Part shown: in pieces, positions 1 to 6,649 of the stretch
How positions within the stretch are numbered: position 1 is the first letter of the stretch
Layout: each line of letters opens with the position of its first letter
DNA from: a virus
Direction: 5' to 3' (one strand)
Virus record (IMG/VR): IMGVR_UViG_3300025282_002201
Location: 1-20,192 of that record
DNA length: 20,192 bases
The notes under the pieces: model-generated
Seen by the model: the letters and a program-made list of their open reading frames with translations, nothing else
Told to the model about the DNA's origin: nothing
Database searches by the model: none
Position numbers and translations under genes: made by a program

Positions 1-718
1 ATCGCTCGGTGCCGTCGGACTCGTAGGTCACGGCGAAATACCTGAACTGGGCGGACCCGTCCGTAAACGTGGACAGTATCCAGTCAGCGTCGGAGTCGGC
101 CTTGTAGATATAGGCAGACGGGCGGAACTTATCGGTGGCCGCTGGTTGTTGCGACCACCCAGGCACGAACACGTTCGAGCCGAAGACAACGCCGTTCCTG
201 TACAGCTTCGGGACTATGGTAGAACTCGCCGCCACAGCAACCGGGGTCGTGCCCTCGTCCCAGTCCTCGTCGGTGTAGTTCCAGAGCCAAACCTCGTGGC
301 CCTGGAACGACCAGACCTCGGAGCCGACCACCGCAAAGCCAGACCCGATGGGGAGCCGATTCGTGACGGTGCTGCCGCTTCCGATAGTTGTCGTGACGCG
401 GCCCCCAGCTAGCTTCAGCGAGTGCGGGTCGGCTGAGTCAATGCTATAGGCGAACGCCAGCTCTTGCGGGTTGTCGCGGTGGAGGACGCCGCCCAAGCCG
501 CCACGCCAGTCATCCTGGTGGAAGACGTTCTCGACCAGCGGGTCCAGCGTAGCGTGAGTCAGCTCCACGTCAGACAAGATTCTGGGCGCAATCGTTCTGA
601 AGTCGGTGACCCGAAACCCCGTCCCGCGTTTCTGCTTCGGGTACATCAACCCGACCTTCGGGCTTCCCGACGAGGAGTCCTCAATCGTGATGTGGTGCGT
701 TACTCCGGCGGTGGGCAT
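1..718 (-). CDS. Large tail/virion structural protein, N-terminal part (cut by left edge)
   Basis: An open frame starts at ATG 718-716 and stays open to the window edge, giving 239 codons of an incomplete protein. GAGG lies six bases before the ATG and overlaps the stop codon of the preceding gene, so the start is well supported and translation is probably coupled. The protein begins MPTAGVTHHITIEDSS and has no signal peptide or membrane segment. It is rich in Trp, Gly and short beta-type stretches; examples are HQDDWRGGLGG around residue 70 and EVWLWNYTDEDW around residue 145. Repeating Trp/Gly beta strands of this kind are common in large phage tail proteins with beta-propeller or receptor-binding roles. 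That role is inferred; no family is firmly recognised. Position directly after the neck-like gene agrees with a tail component. Confidence 0.8.
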   Translation of the reverse strand, partial: MPTAGVTHHITIEDSSSGSPKVGLMYPKQKRGTGFRVTDFRTIAPRILSDVELTHATLDPLVENVFHQDDWRGGLGGVLHRDNPQELAFAYSIDSADPHSLKLAGGRVTTTIGSGSTVTNRLPIGSGFAVVGSEVWSFQGHEVWLWNYTDEDWDEGTTPVAVAASSTIVPKLYRNGVVFGSNVFVPGWSQQPAATDKFRPSAYIYKADSDADWILSTFTDGSAQFRYFAVTYESDGTER

Positions 719-721
719 ACA

Positions 722-2023
722 CTACCTCACAAATCTGTATCTGAGCCGTGCCCCTCTGAGAATCCGTACCCCAGCCGTCGCCCTCAGCCCGTTAGCCATC
801 TGCTGGTGCTTGATAGCGAGGGCCTGGAAGTACTCCCCACCCTCACTACTAGCGCTGTCTGCCAGCGCAGAAAATAGCTCTGCCGCAGCGAGTTCGGCAA
901 TGAGGTCAGCCTGGGCACCGCTGACTTCCATCGTGTCCGTATCAGCGGACACGCTCGATAGGTAACCCTTCCCCTCCAACCTGATGACCCGCCCGCGTGG
1001 CAGAGGCTCATCGACTCGGAGGTATGTACTCGCCCCATTGCGCTCGAAGTACGCCCCGGTCACCGGGACGAAAGGCCCCGTGGGCCTGTTCTCGTCCACC
1101 TGGATTTCTACCTGCGAGGGCGGCTCGGCAAACGCGGTTGGGACGGTGTAGCGGTAGACTGAATCTATCGACGCCTGCACCTGGTCGAAGAAGGCCGTCT
1201 TGCCTGCGGCCACCTCGCACCATATGGATATCTCTGTCGGGTCGTTGGGGATGGCCGTGTCGATGTAGATCGTCCCTGGGCCTTCCCACTCCCCACCACC
1301 GCTGTGGTAGGAGCTATCCGTATACGTGGACCCATCGAAGCTCACCCGTATCCTAGCCGAGGCTGCATCGGTGGCCCATATCCTGGCGGTGATGTGGATG
1401 GTCTTCCCCACGATCTCGTGGATCGCCAGCCGCGTGTCGTAGATGTTCTGCTCCATCTGGGCCGCAGCGCCACCGCCAACCCCTTTCGCTGAGTACGTGC
1501 CGTGCCAGACTGCATCCCCTGTAGCGGTCGATGCCTGCGACCACGTAGAAACGGTGTGAGTCCAGCCGCTGCCAGGGAGCGGGTCTGTCTCCATCCCGCT
1601 GTTCTGGACGAGGTTGTCACTCAGGAGCGTCTCGTTGATCAGCGGCAGGTGCAGCTCCGGGTATGCCTTTCTAGCGGCCCTGTTGATCGCTGCTAGTTTC
1701 TCCGTTGGGTGGTAGCGGTGAAGCTCGTATGTATCGTTCACTGCGATGGCTGCACTGAACTCCTGCGTCACCGTGACGTTCGTGGAGGACGCATCGGAGT
1801 CGGTGATGAGCCTGATATCGCCCGTGGCACTCCCGCCAGAAGCGTCATTGAGGATCAGCACCCACCACCCGACGAAGGCGTCGTCCTCGTTTGCCATTGG
1901 CTGCTTGGCGAGGCTGGTGTCCACAACGGTTGTGGTCGATCCCCCCGTCGCCGTGCCTGTGATGTAGTCGCCTATCGTCTCACTGAGGCGCTGTCGAAGC
2001 ACTGCCAGGGTTGTCGTTGACAT
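722..2023 (-). CDS. Neck/tail connector-like protein with inserted carbohydrate-binding-like domain
   Basis: This 433-residue protein starts at ATG 2023, two bases after the previous stop codon, with AAGGTG upstream. Residues 1-134 look like a phage neck or tail-joining protein: an N-terminal helix, a small beta domain, then a helix HPTEKLAAINRAARKAYPEL (105-124). Residues about 136-286 differ in style. They open with NLVQNSGMETDPLPGSGW, followed by TYSAKG, KTIHITARIW and FFDQVQ, the order of strands seen in jelly-roll modules of the CBM4/9 type. The phage-like part resumes at VYRYTVPTAF (289-298) and ends in a helix and a basic tail (ARLRYRFVR). I infer a head-tail joining or tail protein carrying a sugar-binding insertion for host or surface contact. 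Existence of the gene is certain; the function is moderate. Confidence 0.85.
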   Translation of the reverse strand: MSTTTLAVLRQRLSETIGDYITGTATGGSTTTVVDTSLAKQPMANEDDAFVGWWVLILNDASGGSATGDIRLITDSDASSTNVTVTQEFSAAIAVNDTYELHRYHPTEKLAAINRAARKAYPELHLPLINETLLSDNLVQNSGMETDPLPGSGWTHTVSTWSQASTATGDAVWHGTYSAKGVGGGAAAQMEQNIYDTRLAIHEIVGKTIHITARIWATDAASARIRVSFDGSTYTDSSYHSGGGEWEGPGTIYIDTAIPNDPTEISIWCEVAAGKTAFFDQVQASIDSVYRYTVPTAFAEPPSQVEIQVDENRPTGPFVPVTGAYFERNGASTYLRVDEPLPRGRVIRLEGKGYLSSVSADTDTMEVSGAQADLIAELAAAELFSALADSASSEGGEYFQALAIKHQQMANGLRATAGVRILRGARLRYRFVR

Positions 2024-2025
2024 GC

Positions 2026-2862
2026 TTACTTCACCTTGCCCTCACTGAAATACCCGTCGAGGGAGGCGCAGTTGACCAAGCAGTTAGCCGTGCCTGCGTT
2101 GGTCAGCATTTCATAGCCGGCAATCCCGTCCTGCCCGAACCCCATGTGGACGCGGGCCTGCCTCGTGATCCCGGTGGGTATCTCGGCGTAGGCCGTGGAC
2201 TCGTTGATGGCGAGCATGGCGTTGAGCGTGACGCTGGCGTCCATTGCATGGCTCCATTCCCAGCGGGTCCAGTACATGGTCTCGTCCCGCCACGCGAACT
2301 TATCGGCAATGCCATTCCCGAGTTCCACGGAAATTCGTGCCAGCGACGCCGCCCGCCACGGTAGCGCTGACGGCACTGTCCAGGTGACCGAGCCGTCTTG
2401 GTCAAGCGAGACCGAGCTGGCTGTCCCGTCGGAGTCGGAGAGGTCTGTCCATAGCCCCGACCAGTAGCGGACCGTCAGGGCTGTCGAGCCTGTGCTGTTG
2501 GTGGAATCAACGTCGATGTTGACGCCGCGGAACGGTACTGCTGACCCCACATAGAGGTAGCGCCCGGCAGCGAGGCCAGAGAGCGTTACATCCGTAGACG
2601 TGGAGCCGTCTTGGGCAACCTCGGTGTAGTTTGTTGGAACGGTCGCGAGGTCGTCTGAGCTATCGGCTTTGAGGACGACGAGATAGGGGCACGCGGCGTA
2701 CCGCATGACCACCGCCGTTGAGAAGTTCCGAGTGATGAGGGTCGTCAGCTTCGTGCCCTTCACAAGGCCAACGAAGGCCGCTGTCGTACTTAAGGACACG
2801 CCGCTGGCAGCGCCAGCTATCCGCTCGTGCCCAAGAGACCCTGAATACGTGTCTGTTGCCAT
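2026..2862 (-). CDS. Beta-sandwich virion structural protein (tail-associated)
   Basis: This 278-residue protein has ATG at 2862 and an excellent Shine-Dalgarno sequence, AAGGAGG, five bases upstream. It is Ser/Thr/Gly/Val-rich with almost no charged helix. Residues 131-175 carry RYWSGLWTDL, then SDGTASS, then a Gly-Ser-Val-Thr-Trp-Thr-Val-Pro strand; residues 194-220 continue with ETMYWTRWEWSHAMD. From memory, this order (Trp-x-Leu-Trp, Asp-Gly-Thr, Thr-Trp-Thr-x-Pro, Tyr-Trp-x-Arg) recurs in phage virion proteins of beta-sandwich type, often near the tail. Two Cys close to the C-terminus (261, 265) could matter for stability. A head decoration role is the alternative. Its upstream leader can fold so that the ribosome binding site is paired (see the 2867-2916 entry). 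Confidence 0.8.
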   Translation of the reverse strand: MATDTYSGSLGHERIAGAASGVSLSTTAAFVGLVKGTKLTTLITRNFSTAVVMRYAACPYLVVLKADSSDDLATVPTNYTEVAQDGSTSTDVTLSGLAAGRYLYVGSAVPFRGVNIDVDSTNSTGSTALTVRYWSGLWTDLSDSDGTASSVSLDQDGSVTWTVPSALPWRAASLARISVELGNGIADKFAWRDETMYWTRWEWSHAMDASVTLNAMLAINESTAYAEIPTGITRQARVHMGFGQDGIAGYEMLTNAGTANCLVNCASLDGYFSEGKVK

Positions 2863-2866
2863 GCTG

Positions 2867-2916
2867 TCCTCCTTGGTCTATCCAGCCCCATCCAGACCTC
2901 TTGTGTGGGAGGAGGA
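2867..2916 (-). promoter_or_regulatory. Possible Shine-Dalgarno-sequestering hairpin
   Basis: On the minus strand TCCTCCT (2916-2910) is exactly complementary to AGGAGGA (2873-2867), which is the ribosome binding site of the 278-residue virion gene. Between them GGTCT (2898-2894) pairs with AGACC (2879-2875). The two stems stack on the downstream side with one unpaired base; an 11-base bulge lies on the other side. If formed, the structure hides the ribosome binding site. It occupies most of the 67-base gap after the zinc-cluster gene. Translational control is inference from base pairing alone. Confidence 0.35.
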
Positions 2917-2929
2917 TGTTTTGTTGTGA

Positions 2930-3718
2930 TTACTGCTTGTCCCCGCAATGCCACCCGTGGGAACGGAGTGATGCTTCGGCGTGGTCTTTATCTTCGCGGG
3001 TGAACGCCTTGTTGCACTTGGGGCAATACACCGTAGCCCCACCACTTGTCTGAAGGTCGGTTGCCGGCTGCTCTTGCGCCTGGGCCACTATCTGCGTTGC
3101 CTCTTTGGCTAAGTCCTCTGGGACAAACCGGCCCTTCATGGCCTCGGCCAGTGAGACCTGGGCGTCGAGCATCCGCTGCTGCAACTCGCGGTCTTCGCGA
3201 CGCTCTCGGTTCGCAGTCTCGGTCTGGCGCATGTCCCACGCCCGCTTGTGCGAGTGGCGAACGTGTCGCCACAGAGCGTCCTCGTGGGGGATGTGGCGTT
3301 TTGTACAGCTACGGAACCCTTTACCCCTATAGAACTCGTTTTCCGCGGACTCTGGGTTGAGCGGGCAAGCGAGGTCATCACCATAGCTGGGGGGAATCTT
3401 AGGGTCGGTCCTCGTGAACCTTGGCGTCCCGTCCTCGTGCTTCTTCCGCATGGTCTGCCAAAGCAGCCACCACGGCTGAAGACTCATATCCCCCGTCTTC
3501 GTGTCCCAGACCTGGGTGTACCCGCGGAAGCGCAGGTCGGTGATGCGTAAGGCACCAGGAGATTCTTCTGACGGGCGTCCTACGATATCGCCTACCTGAC
3601 TGTACGTGTCAGGGATAACCTCGACGGGGTTGGCCGGGTCGGCCTCTGCGGTCGCTTCCTCCCCCGCCAGCATGGCCTGCCACGCTGCTTCCTTCTGGTC
3701 TGTCATATCTGTGGTCAT
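2930..3718 (-). CDS. Hypothetical protein with two Cys/His clusters (putative zinc binding)
   Basis: This 262-residue protein starts at ATG 3718, whose bases overlap the preceding stop codon as ATGA; GGTGAG lies upstream. A second Met at residue 5 is a possible alternative start. The N-terminal third is acidic. Residues 118-155 hold the first cluster: Cys118, Cys138, His142, His145, His151 and His155, around RSCTKRHIPHEDALWRHVRH. A charged helix, likely coiled coil, covers about 163-197. The second cluster is near the C-terminus: YCPKC (Cys232, Cys235), His246, His254, His257 and Cys258. Both resemble C2H2-type zinc sites. Proteins with such fingers occur among phage genes of unknown role. 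Possible jobs are nucleic acid binding or a structural joint in the virion. No function is assigned. Confidence 0.75.
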   Translation of the reverse strand: MTTDMTDQKEAAWQAMLAGEEATAEADPANPVEVIPDTYSQVGDIVGRPSEESPGALRITDLRFRGYTQVWDTKTGDMSLQPWWLLWQTMRKKHEDGTPRFTRTDPKIPPSYGDDLACPLNPESAENEFYRGKGFRSCTKRHIPHEDALWRHVRHSHKRAWDMRQTETANRERREDRELQQRMLDAQVSLAEAMKGRFVPEDLAKEATQIVAQAQEQPATDLQTSGGATVYCPKCNKAFTREDKDHAEASLRSHGWHCGDKQ

Positions 3719-4176
3719 GCTCTCACCAGTTGTCCTTGATACCCAAAGCTAGACTGTTTCTTTCGCCGGCGTCCCTTCTCCTCGGTCATGTTGCGGAACG
3801 CCCCCTGGAGGTCGGAAGGCGCTAGCTCCCTGCGCTGGGGCTTGGTCCGCAACTCATCAGCCCCGTCCTGCATCTCTGCCACGGTATGTTCCGCATACCC
3901 CTTGCCGTCCTCGCTGAACCAGCCGCCGACCATCGTGAACTGGTCTGCCGAGAAACTCGCTGCTGGCCCCAAGTACACATAGGCCGTGACGAGCCGGTCT
4001 TGCCGTACCACACGCAGAAGCTGATACCGGCTCTTGCTCTTCCCACTCTTGGACGGTAGGTCGAACTCGCCGAGGAAGAAGCAGGGTTCATTGTCGAGTA
4101 CCGCACGGGTCGTTGAGTCAAGTGCGGTCTTGGCCTTGAACCACCCGACCTCTGCCCCAGGCTGCTGGTCCGTCAC
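3715..4176 (-). CDS. Hypothetical protein with very basic C-terminus
   Basis: A 153-residue protein begins with GTG at 4176, directly after the TAA of the preceding gene. AGGGG lies five bases upstream, which supports the GTG; no ATG occurs nearby in frame. The first 80 residues look like a small alpha/beta fold (TRAVLDNEPCFFLGEFDLPS, then RYQLLRVVRQDRLVTAYVYL). The C-terminus is strongly basic (EEKGRRRKKQSS). The end of the gene overlaps the next start by four bases (ATGA), so the two are probably translated together. I recognise no family. A nucleic-acid-binding or head-associated role would fit the basic tail but is a guess. Confidence 0.7.
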   Translation of the reverse strand: MTDQQPGAEVGWFKAKTALDSTTRAVLDNEPCFFLGEFDLPSKSGKSKSRYQLLRVVRQDRLVTAYVYLGPAASFSADQFTMVGGWFSEDGKGYAEHTVAEMQDGADELRTKPQRRELAPSDLQGAFRNMTEEKGRRRKKQSSFGYQGQLVRA

Positions 4177-4494
4177 TTATCCCCTGACATACTTGTCCCT
4201 TACCATCATCTCATCAGCGAGCTTCTTGGCCCCAGGGTGCTTCCACTGGATGTAGCCGAGAACGGTTTTCGCGAACAGCTTGTTCTTGTTTATTTCCTCG
4301 GCCCGTTTATGGTCTTCGTTGTGGAGGGCCGCTTTCTGCTGGAAGTCCAGGCTGTGGTATTGACGGAGGTACGAGACCATGTCCACGGCCATTGCGCCGT
4401 CCATGAACTCCTGAGGCATGGAGAGGTCTACAGCATCAATCACCTCTGGCGGGATGTCCGCCAGACCAACGTCTGCCAGCAATTGCTCTGTCAT
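4177..4494 (-). CDS. Small hypothetical helical protein
   Basis: This 105-residue protein starts at ATG 4494 with GGGGGAG upstream and ends flush with the GTG start of the next gene. The sequence is mainly helical: DIPPEVIDAVDLSMPQEFMD, then MVSYLRQYHSLDFQQKAALH, then a Lys/Glu-rich helix and IQWKHPGAKKLADEM. There is no signal peptide, membrane segment or Cys. Tight spacing on both sides places it in the head/tail operon. It could be a small assembly chaperone or minor structural component, but no family is recognised. Confidence 0.7.
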   Translation of the reverse strand: MTEQLLADVGLADIPPEVIDAVDLSMPQEFMDGAMAVDMVSYLRQYHSLDFQQKAALHNEDHKRAEEINKNKLFAKTVLGYIQWKHPGAKKLADEMMVRDKYVRG

Positions 4495-4521
4495 ATCTCC
4501 CCCTGCTTCATTACGTCCATA

Positions 4522-4553
4522 GCCCGCCCCAAGGATTGCTCCCTGGAGCGGGC
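4522..4553 (-). other. GC-rich hairpin in the gap between two small genes
   Basis: GCCCGC (4522-4527) and GCGGGC (4548-4553) are perfect complements. After one C-A mismatch three more pairs follow, with a 12-base loop. It sits in the 75-base gap between the 86- and 105-residue genes. No run of T follows in the transcribed direction, so it is not a classic intrinsic terminator. An RNA processing or stability element, or a weak terminator, is possible. Confidence 0.35.
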
Positions 4554-4569
4554 CAGGCTCAGTTCACCG

Positions 4570-4830
4570 TCACAGGCTCGTTATGTCGATCTTGGCGTTG
4601 GCGGCAGAGGCGAATACCCCATCAGTCACGTTTGCATTCGAGAACCACCGCTGCCCTGTGGATGACGCGATTGCCGCGTTCTTGCTTAGACCAGTGGATA
4701 CAAGCCACTGGATCACGATGTGCCGTAGCTCACGCGCCGAATACGAACCGCTACTAATGCCCTTGGCGGCTAGTGCAGCCTTCGCATCAACCTTCATCGC
4801 GCTGTTTAATGGTGCCGTAATTCCAGCCAT
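4570..4830 (-). CDS. Small hypothetical protein after the fibre-like gene
   Basis: An 86-residue protein starts at ATG 4830, immediately after the TAA of the fibre-like gene, with AGGAG eight bases upstream. The N-terminal half is Ala/Ser-rich and helical (MKVDAKAALAAKGI, then ARELRHIVIQWLVSTG). The C-terminal half is short beta strands ending KIDITSL. It has no Cys or membrane segment. Abutting genes suggest translational coupling, and hence a possible partner or subunit role for the fibre-like protein. No known family is recognised. Confidence 0.7.
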   Translation of the reverse strand: MAGITAPLNSAMKVDAKAALAAKGISSGSYSARELRHIVIQWLVSTGLSKNAAIASSTGQRWFSNANVTDGVFASAANAKIDITSL

Positions 4831-5700
4831 TTATGCCGCTCCTATCGCTGCGAGTTTCCGCTCGGCGACTTCTAGCTTTACTCCAAGCTCCGCAAGGCGT
4901 TCTGCCTGCTGGCGGACTGCGCCAATGACCAGCATGTGCGTGCGACTCCAGTTGATGAAGTGGTGGCCGTCATCGTTAAAGGTGACGAGCTTGTGCGACT
5001 CCAAAAACTCCCGGTGGTCATCGAGCAACTGGCCGAACTGTTCGCGGACAGGGTCAATAGCTTGGCTCACTCCTGCGGATAACGCGTGGAGCAGGCTAAC
5101 GTCATCGTAGTCATCGAAGTTCGTCCAGGCCGTGCCGACATCCTGGTGCGAATCACCATCGCCATCAAAGATGAACCTAGTCGTACCGTTGTTGCGGATC
5201 GCCACAAGGTTAGCGTTACTATTCATCGCCCCTCGGGTATTAGAATCGAGAAACGCGCCGTTGAGGACAATCGGACCAAACCTGGACGTGGATTTGCTCA
5301 AGTCCTCGGTGGTAACCGATCCGCGGATATGCACCGCGTCCCGGGCACCAGTCTCGACAAAGGCATCAATGAGGAGCCCGCCCTCGGCTGCGTTTGCCTT
5401 AGTGATAACCGCTGCGGTATCAGCTTCTACCAAGTCAGTGAACGAATGGGCGACATCGGAAGACTTAAAGACGATGAGCGCATCGTCGGCAGCGCCCTGA
5501 TTGATACAAAGCCCGAGGGTCATATCCCCGGTTGCGGTATCGTTTATAAAGAGGTTCTTGGTTATCGCGAGGGCAGAAGTGGTCGCCTGTACTAGCTCTA
5601 CGGGGTCTGAAGCCCCGCCAAAGCCCACATAAAGGTCGAGCGCACTGTTCTCGCGGTCAAGATACCAGCCTCTGTAAGATGAACTAGTTGGTGCAGTCAT
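4831..5700 (-). CDS. Fibre-like virion protein with C-terminal coiled coil
   Basis: This 289-residue protein has ATG at 5700 and AAGGAG six bases upstream. The first 130 residues are repeated short strands (LFINDTATGDMTLGLCI, ALIVFKSSDVAHSF, AAVITKANAAEGGLLID), suggesting an extended beta structure such as a beta-helix or fibre shaft. Residues 175-205 read RFIFDGDGDSHQDVGTAW followed by an Asp-rich NFDDYDDVSLL. From memory this Asp-Gly-Asp plus Trp-Thr-x-Phe-Asp signature recurs in virion fibre or appendage proteins of uncultured phages. The C-terminal 50 residues (HMLVIGAVRQQAERLAELG onward) form a likely coiled coil, a typical trimerisation end. Role in host contact or capsid decoration is inferred. 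The boundary with the upstream gene carries a strong hairpin. Confidence 0.8.
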   Translation of the reverse strand: MTAPTSSSYRGWYLDRENSALDLYVGFGGASDPVELVQATTSALAITKNLFINDTATGDMTLGLCINQGAADDALIVFKSSDVAHSFTDLVEADTAAVITKANAAEGGLLIDAFVETGARDAVHIRGSVTTEDLSKSTSRFGPIVLNGAFLDSNTRGAMNSNANLVAIRNNGTTRFIFDGDGDSHQDVGTAWTNFDDYDDVSLLHALSAGVSQAIDPVREQFGQLLDDHREFLESHKLVTFNDDGHHFINWSRTHMLVIGAVRQQAERLAELGVKLEVAERKLAAIGAA

Positions 5701-5711
5701 TTGCTACTCCT

Positions 5712-5726
5712 TGCGTAAAGTACGCA
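5712..5726 (-). promoter_or_regulatory. Small hairpin abutting the fibre-like gene ribosome binding site
   Basis: TGCGTA-AAG-TACGCA is a perfect six-base inverted repeat with a three-base loop. Its left end touches the AAGGAG ribosome binding site (5707-5712) of the fibre-like gene. A hairpin at that position could alter ribosome access or mark a processed 5' end. The stem is short, so this could be chance. Confidence 0.25.
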
Positions 5727-5744
5727 CTTGAAAGGAATTCCCGC

Positions 5745-5789
5745 GTGGGCCACCCTGAGTGTAGCTCAAGCCTTTTCAGGGTGGCCCAC
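5745..5789 (-). terminator. Perfect 14-bp stem-loop between surface-protein and fibre-like genes
   Basis: GTGGGCCACCCTGA (5745-5758) and TCAGGGTGGCCCAC (5776-5789) are exact reverse complements, separated by a 17-base loop. It lies 14 bases past the stop codon of the 245-residue gene. This is the strongest inverted repeat I found in the window. No T-run follows on either strand, so termination is uncertain; an attenuator, an RNase stop that stabilises the capsid transcript, or a protein site are alternatives. Confidence 0.5.
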
Positions 5790-5803
5790 ATCACCACGTC
5801 AGC

Positions 5804-6541
5804 CTAAACGGTCCAGTCCCTGTTGGCCGTGACGAGCAGGTAGTCCACGTCCAGGTTCTCGATGGCATTACCCTTGGCCTCAACGCCAAGGCATACTCCC
5901 ATGACCGTGGTTGTGGATACTGCTCCTGTCTTGGTCTGCTTCAGGACGCCATCGATGTACCACCGGGCAGTGCCGTTGGTGTCGATTTCCAAACGAAGGA
6001 CCTGCCACTCGGCTGCGACGGCGTCGTCGTCAGCATCTACGCTAGTTGAGGTCGTCTCTCCCGTTGTACTGCCCCCGTTGTACACCATGTGCCAGTCCTC
6101 GTCGTCAGTAAGCTCTGCCGACAAGAAAAAACCACATAGATCAGACGCTGTTAACGTAAGCGTGGTGGTAGCACCCGTCATAACGTCAGTTTCAATACTG
6201 AGCGTATCCGGGTCTATGTCACTCAGGCCAAAGAACACCTCTTTCGTGTCTATGTTGTCAAGCTGGACACGGGCCTCCAGTACGATTGGCCCATTCAGGC
6301 TGGCGCTGAAAGCAGTGTTCGTACCTACCAGCGTTGTGTGGTTATCTTCGTTGGTCGTTGTTATGCGCCCAGCGCCACTGACCATGCCAGCAATGGTTGG
6401 GACCCCAGCGTCGGTCTCGGCGTTGCCCTGACCACCCACAACGAATGGGCCAAGGACCCGACTCTCTGCCGTGTTCGCTATGTTGTCCTCACCAAAGAAG
6501 TCGTAGAACAGTTCGATTCGTCCGCGATCACTCTGTGCCAT
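5804..6541 (-). CDS. LamG/concanavalin-like virion surface protein (putative capsid decoration)
   Basis: A 245-residue protein starts at ATG 6541 with AAGGGAG about seven bases upstream. It opens with ELFYDFFGEDN, then a Gly/Thr-rich region and strands such as PIVLEARVQLDNI and KEVFFGLSDID. The clearest motif is WQVLRLEIDTNGTARWYIDG (179-198) followed by LDVDYLLV (230-237), the back strands typical of LamG or concanavalin A-like jelly rolls. These domains bind sugars or proteins and are often found in phage surface proteins. The gene directly follows the major capsid gene, so a capsid decoration or head fibre role is reasonable; a tail role is the alternative. Only two Cys (136, 217) and no membrane segment are present. 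Confidence 0.8.
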   Translation of the reverse strand: MAQSDRGRIELFYDFFGEDNIANTAESRVLGPFVVGGQGNAETDAGVPTIAGMVSGAGRITTTNEDNHTTLVGTNTAFSASLNGPIVLEARVQLDNIDTKEVFFGLSDIDPDTLSIETDVMTGATTTLTLTASDLCGFFLSAELTDDEDWHMVYNGGSTTGETTSTSVDADDDAVAAEWQVLRLEIDTNGTARWYIDGVLKQTKTGAVSTTTVMGVCLGVEAKGNAIENLDVDYLLVTANRDWTV

Positions 6542-6572
6542 TAGTATCTCCCTTAGACAAAGTTGTTACTTG

Positions 6573-6649
6573 CCTCGGTCGAGGGAAGCCCCCGCCTCAG
6601 CAACACGTTTGTCTCCCGGTTATGATGTGGCCCCTATTACGCTGGGGCC
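6573..6649 (-). other. Two hairpins after the major capsid gene
   Basis: GGCCCC (6629-6634) and GGGGCC (6644-6649) are perfect complements flanking a nine-base loop that contains the capsid gene stop codon TAA. Further along, CCTCGGTCGAGG (6573-6584) is a second short dyad. No T-run follows either one. Both lie around the 95-base gap between the capsid gene and the surface-protein gene. They could mark partial termination or transcript processing that keeps capsid mRNA more abundant than the downstream message; this is inference. Confidence 0.35.
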
